A DNA stretch of 64,000 nt from Bog-473 sp963725895 (GTDB taxonomy: Bacteria > Actinomycetota > Acidimicrobiia > Acidimicrobiales > RAAP-2). The stretch spans positions 1,488,001 to 1,552,000 of the forward strand of contig CAVSAJ010000001.1 in assembly GCA_963725895.1 (NCBI GenBank), read 5' to 3'. Every line of letters begins with the position of its first letter. Position 1 is the first letter of the stretch. The position numbers were made by a program, and so were the translations under genes. The notes beneath the pieces were generated by a model that searched no databases, was not told the DNA's origin, and saw only the letters and a list, made by a program, of their open reading frames with translations. Of this stretch, positions 63,252 through 64,000 are shown piece after piece.

Positions 63252-64000
63252 GCACCGGGGCTGCCGAGCGGCGGCCCCACCCACGCCGTCCGACCTGGCG
63301 GACCGGTTGTCTGCTGGCGGCGCTCGTCGTCTCCGTCCTCGTTTTGGTCCCCCCGCTCGGCACCCTGGCGCGCCGCGCCGAGTACGCAGCCGCACTGCAG
63401 TTCTCGCTCTTCGCCATCGCCGTGCCGGCGCTCGTCGCACTCGGCGCTCCCTGGAGGTCGCTCGGCTTTGCGGGCAGCGGGGCGCCCGGGGAGCGGCCCC
63501 GCCCGGCCGACCGGCTCGCCGACCGACGACGGCGCCATCGAGAGCTGCCGTGGTCCCTCGCCTTCATAGCCTGCGACCTCGGCGTGGCGATCGCCTGGCA
63601 CACTCCGGGCGCGGTGAGCAGTGTGGCCACCCACGGTTGGCTCGCGCTCGTCGAAGCCGTCGTCCTGCTCGTCTTCGGGCTCGGGTTGTGGCTCGAGCTG
63701 GTCTCGTCCCCCCCGCTCGCGCCGCGTTCAGGGCACCTCCGCCGGGCGGTGCTGGGCGCCGCCTCCATGTGGGTGTTCTGGATCCTCGCCTACGTCACGG
63801 GGTTGTCGAACCGCGGCTTTTACCAGAACTTCCCGCACGTGACCGGAAGCCTCAGTGCCGCGGCCGACCAGCAGATCGCCGCCGCGGTGCTCTGGGCGGT
63901 GGCTGCCGCGACGTTCGTGCCGGTCATCTTCTGGAATGCGCTCACCTGGCTGCAATCGGAGGAGGACCCCGACACCGAACTCCAGACGCTGGCTCGTACC
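63248..64000 (+). CDS. second CtaG-type oxidase assembly protein, 3' truncated by window end
   Basis: From ATG 63248 the frame is open to the end of the window (251 residues shown). It has several helices, WHTPGAVSSVATHGWLAL, FGLGLWLELVSS, a FYQNFPHVTGSLSAAADQQIAAAVLW stretch, and FVPVIFWNALTWLQSEEDP. The DQQIxAAxLW motif matches that of the CtaG at 57.6 kb, so it is a diverged paralog. The stop lies beyond the window. Confidence 0.8.
   Translation, partial: MSTGAAERRPHPRRPTWRTGCLLAALVVSVLVLVPPLGTLARRAEYAAALQFSLFAIAVPALVALGAPWRSLGFAGSGAPGERPRPADRLADRRRRHRELPWSLAFIACDLGVAIAWHTPGAVSSVATHGWLALVEAVVLLVFGLGLWLELVSSPPLAPRSGHLRRAVLGAASMWVFWILAYVTGLSNRGFYQNFPHVTGSLSAAADQQIAAAVLWAVAAATFVPVIFWNALTWLQSEEDPDTELQTLART

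Noticed and set aside
1..64000. tRNA, rRNA, transposase, integrase or phage genes
   Set aside because: None were recognised on either strand; the window looks like stable chromosomal DNA.

Overview
The window is 64 kb of GC-rich DNA with densely packed genes, frequent GTG starts, and many 4-bp ATGA/GTGA overlaps. The gene content points to an actinobacterium, most likely a member of the Acidimicrobiia or a close relative. Supporting features are an F420-type LLM oxidoreductase, a DDN-like deazaflavin nitroreductase, BioB paired with BsaP, a DUF4190 protein with a WWLASDGKWYPPE-type motif, an HU protein with a Lys/Ala tail, secreted proteins with GYW repeats, and a caa3-type oxidase cluster with CtaG proteins. 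The class-level assignment is inference. No rRNA, tRNA, CRISPR array, IS element or phage was seen.

Layout. 0.4-3.2 kb: a small secreted protein with a strong terminator, then a DUF885 peptidase. 3.2-7.2 kb (minus): a thiol/disulfide operon of a polytopic membrane protein split by a heptanucleotide tandem repeat, two small membrane proteins, a DUF929 thioredoxin-like protein, VKOR and a decayed or frameshifted small gene. 7.4-13.8 kb: a large membrane protein, VOC protein, HU, DUF5522 and DUF4190 proteins, a zinc alcohol dehydrogenase and a di-iron oxidase preceded by a 13-bp tandem repeat. 13.8-17.9 kb (minus): an NTF2-like protein, three consecutive YbjQ-type proteins with a small partner, and a deazaflavin nitroreductase. 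18.2-24.2 kb: a secreted GH43-like/GYW-repeat protein, a secreted-repeat protein, a VOC/CMD/CrtC-like run and a secreted protein. 24.2-30.1 kb: AIM24, a membrane protein, a methyltransferase, a solitary D12-type adenine methylase overlapping a PPK2 kinase, and an LLM oxidoreductase. 30.1-38.5 kb: a catabolic stretch (amidase, cupin, P450, MFS exporter with divergent TetR and a clear operator, VOC, lipoprotein, acyl-CoA dehydrogenase). 38.5-45.2 kb: the biotin genes bioB-bsaP and bioA-bioF-bioD, with a secreted RCC1 protein in between and an archaeal-type riboflavin synthase beside them. 45.2-52.7 kb: VOC, G1 peptidase, acyl-CoA dehydrogenase, acyl-CoA synthetase, FMN-binding protein, enoyl-CoA hydratase, a TIGR03085-like protein and a second small secreted protein. 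52.9-54.3 kb: a catalytically dead S11 PBP. 54.5-64 kb: a membrane/SCO1/secreted fusion, then ctaG-cupredoxin-ctaC-ctaD-ctaE-small TM-ctaG2, the last running off the window.

Two window-wide patterns stand out. First, at least seven conserved genes (including ctaD, bioA, acyl-CoA synthetase and ppk2) are broken by small frameshifts, and nearly all become whole if one extra base is removed. This suggests insertion errors in the sequence, or less likely real decay, and it limits how far any single broken gene can be interpreted. Second, short tandem repeats (7, 13, 15, 15 and about 18 bp) sit at or inside gene starts and boundaries. The heptanucleotide (GGGCGTT)10 is inside a coding region. Losing one copy would restore one continuous 408-residue membrane protein, so it is a candidate phase-variation switch on a redox/oxidase-maturation module whose paralog is fused to SCO1 next to the oxidase genes.
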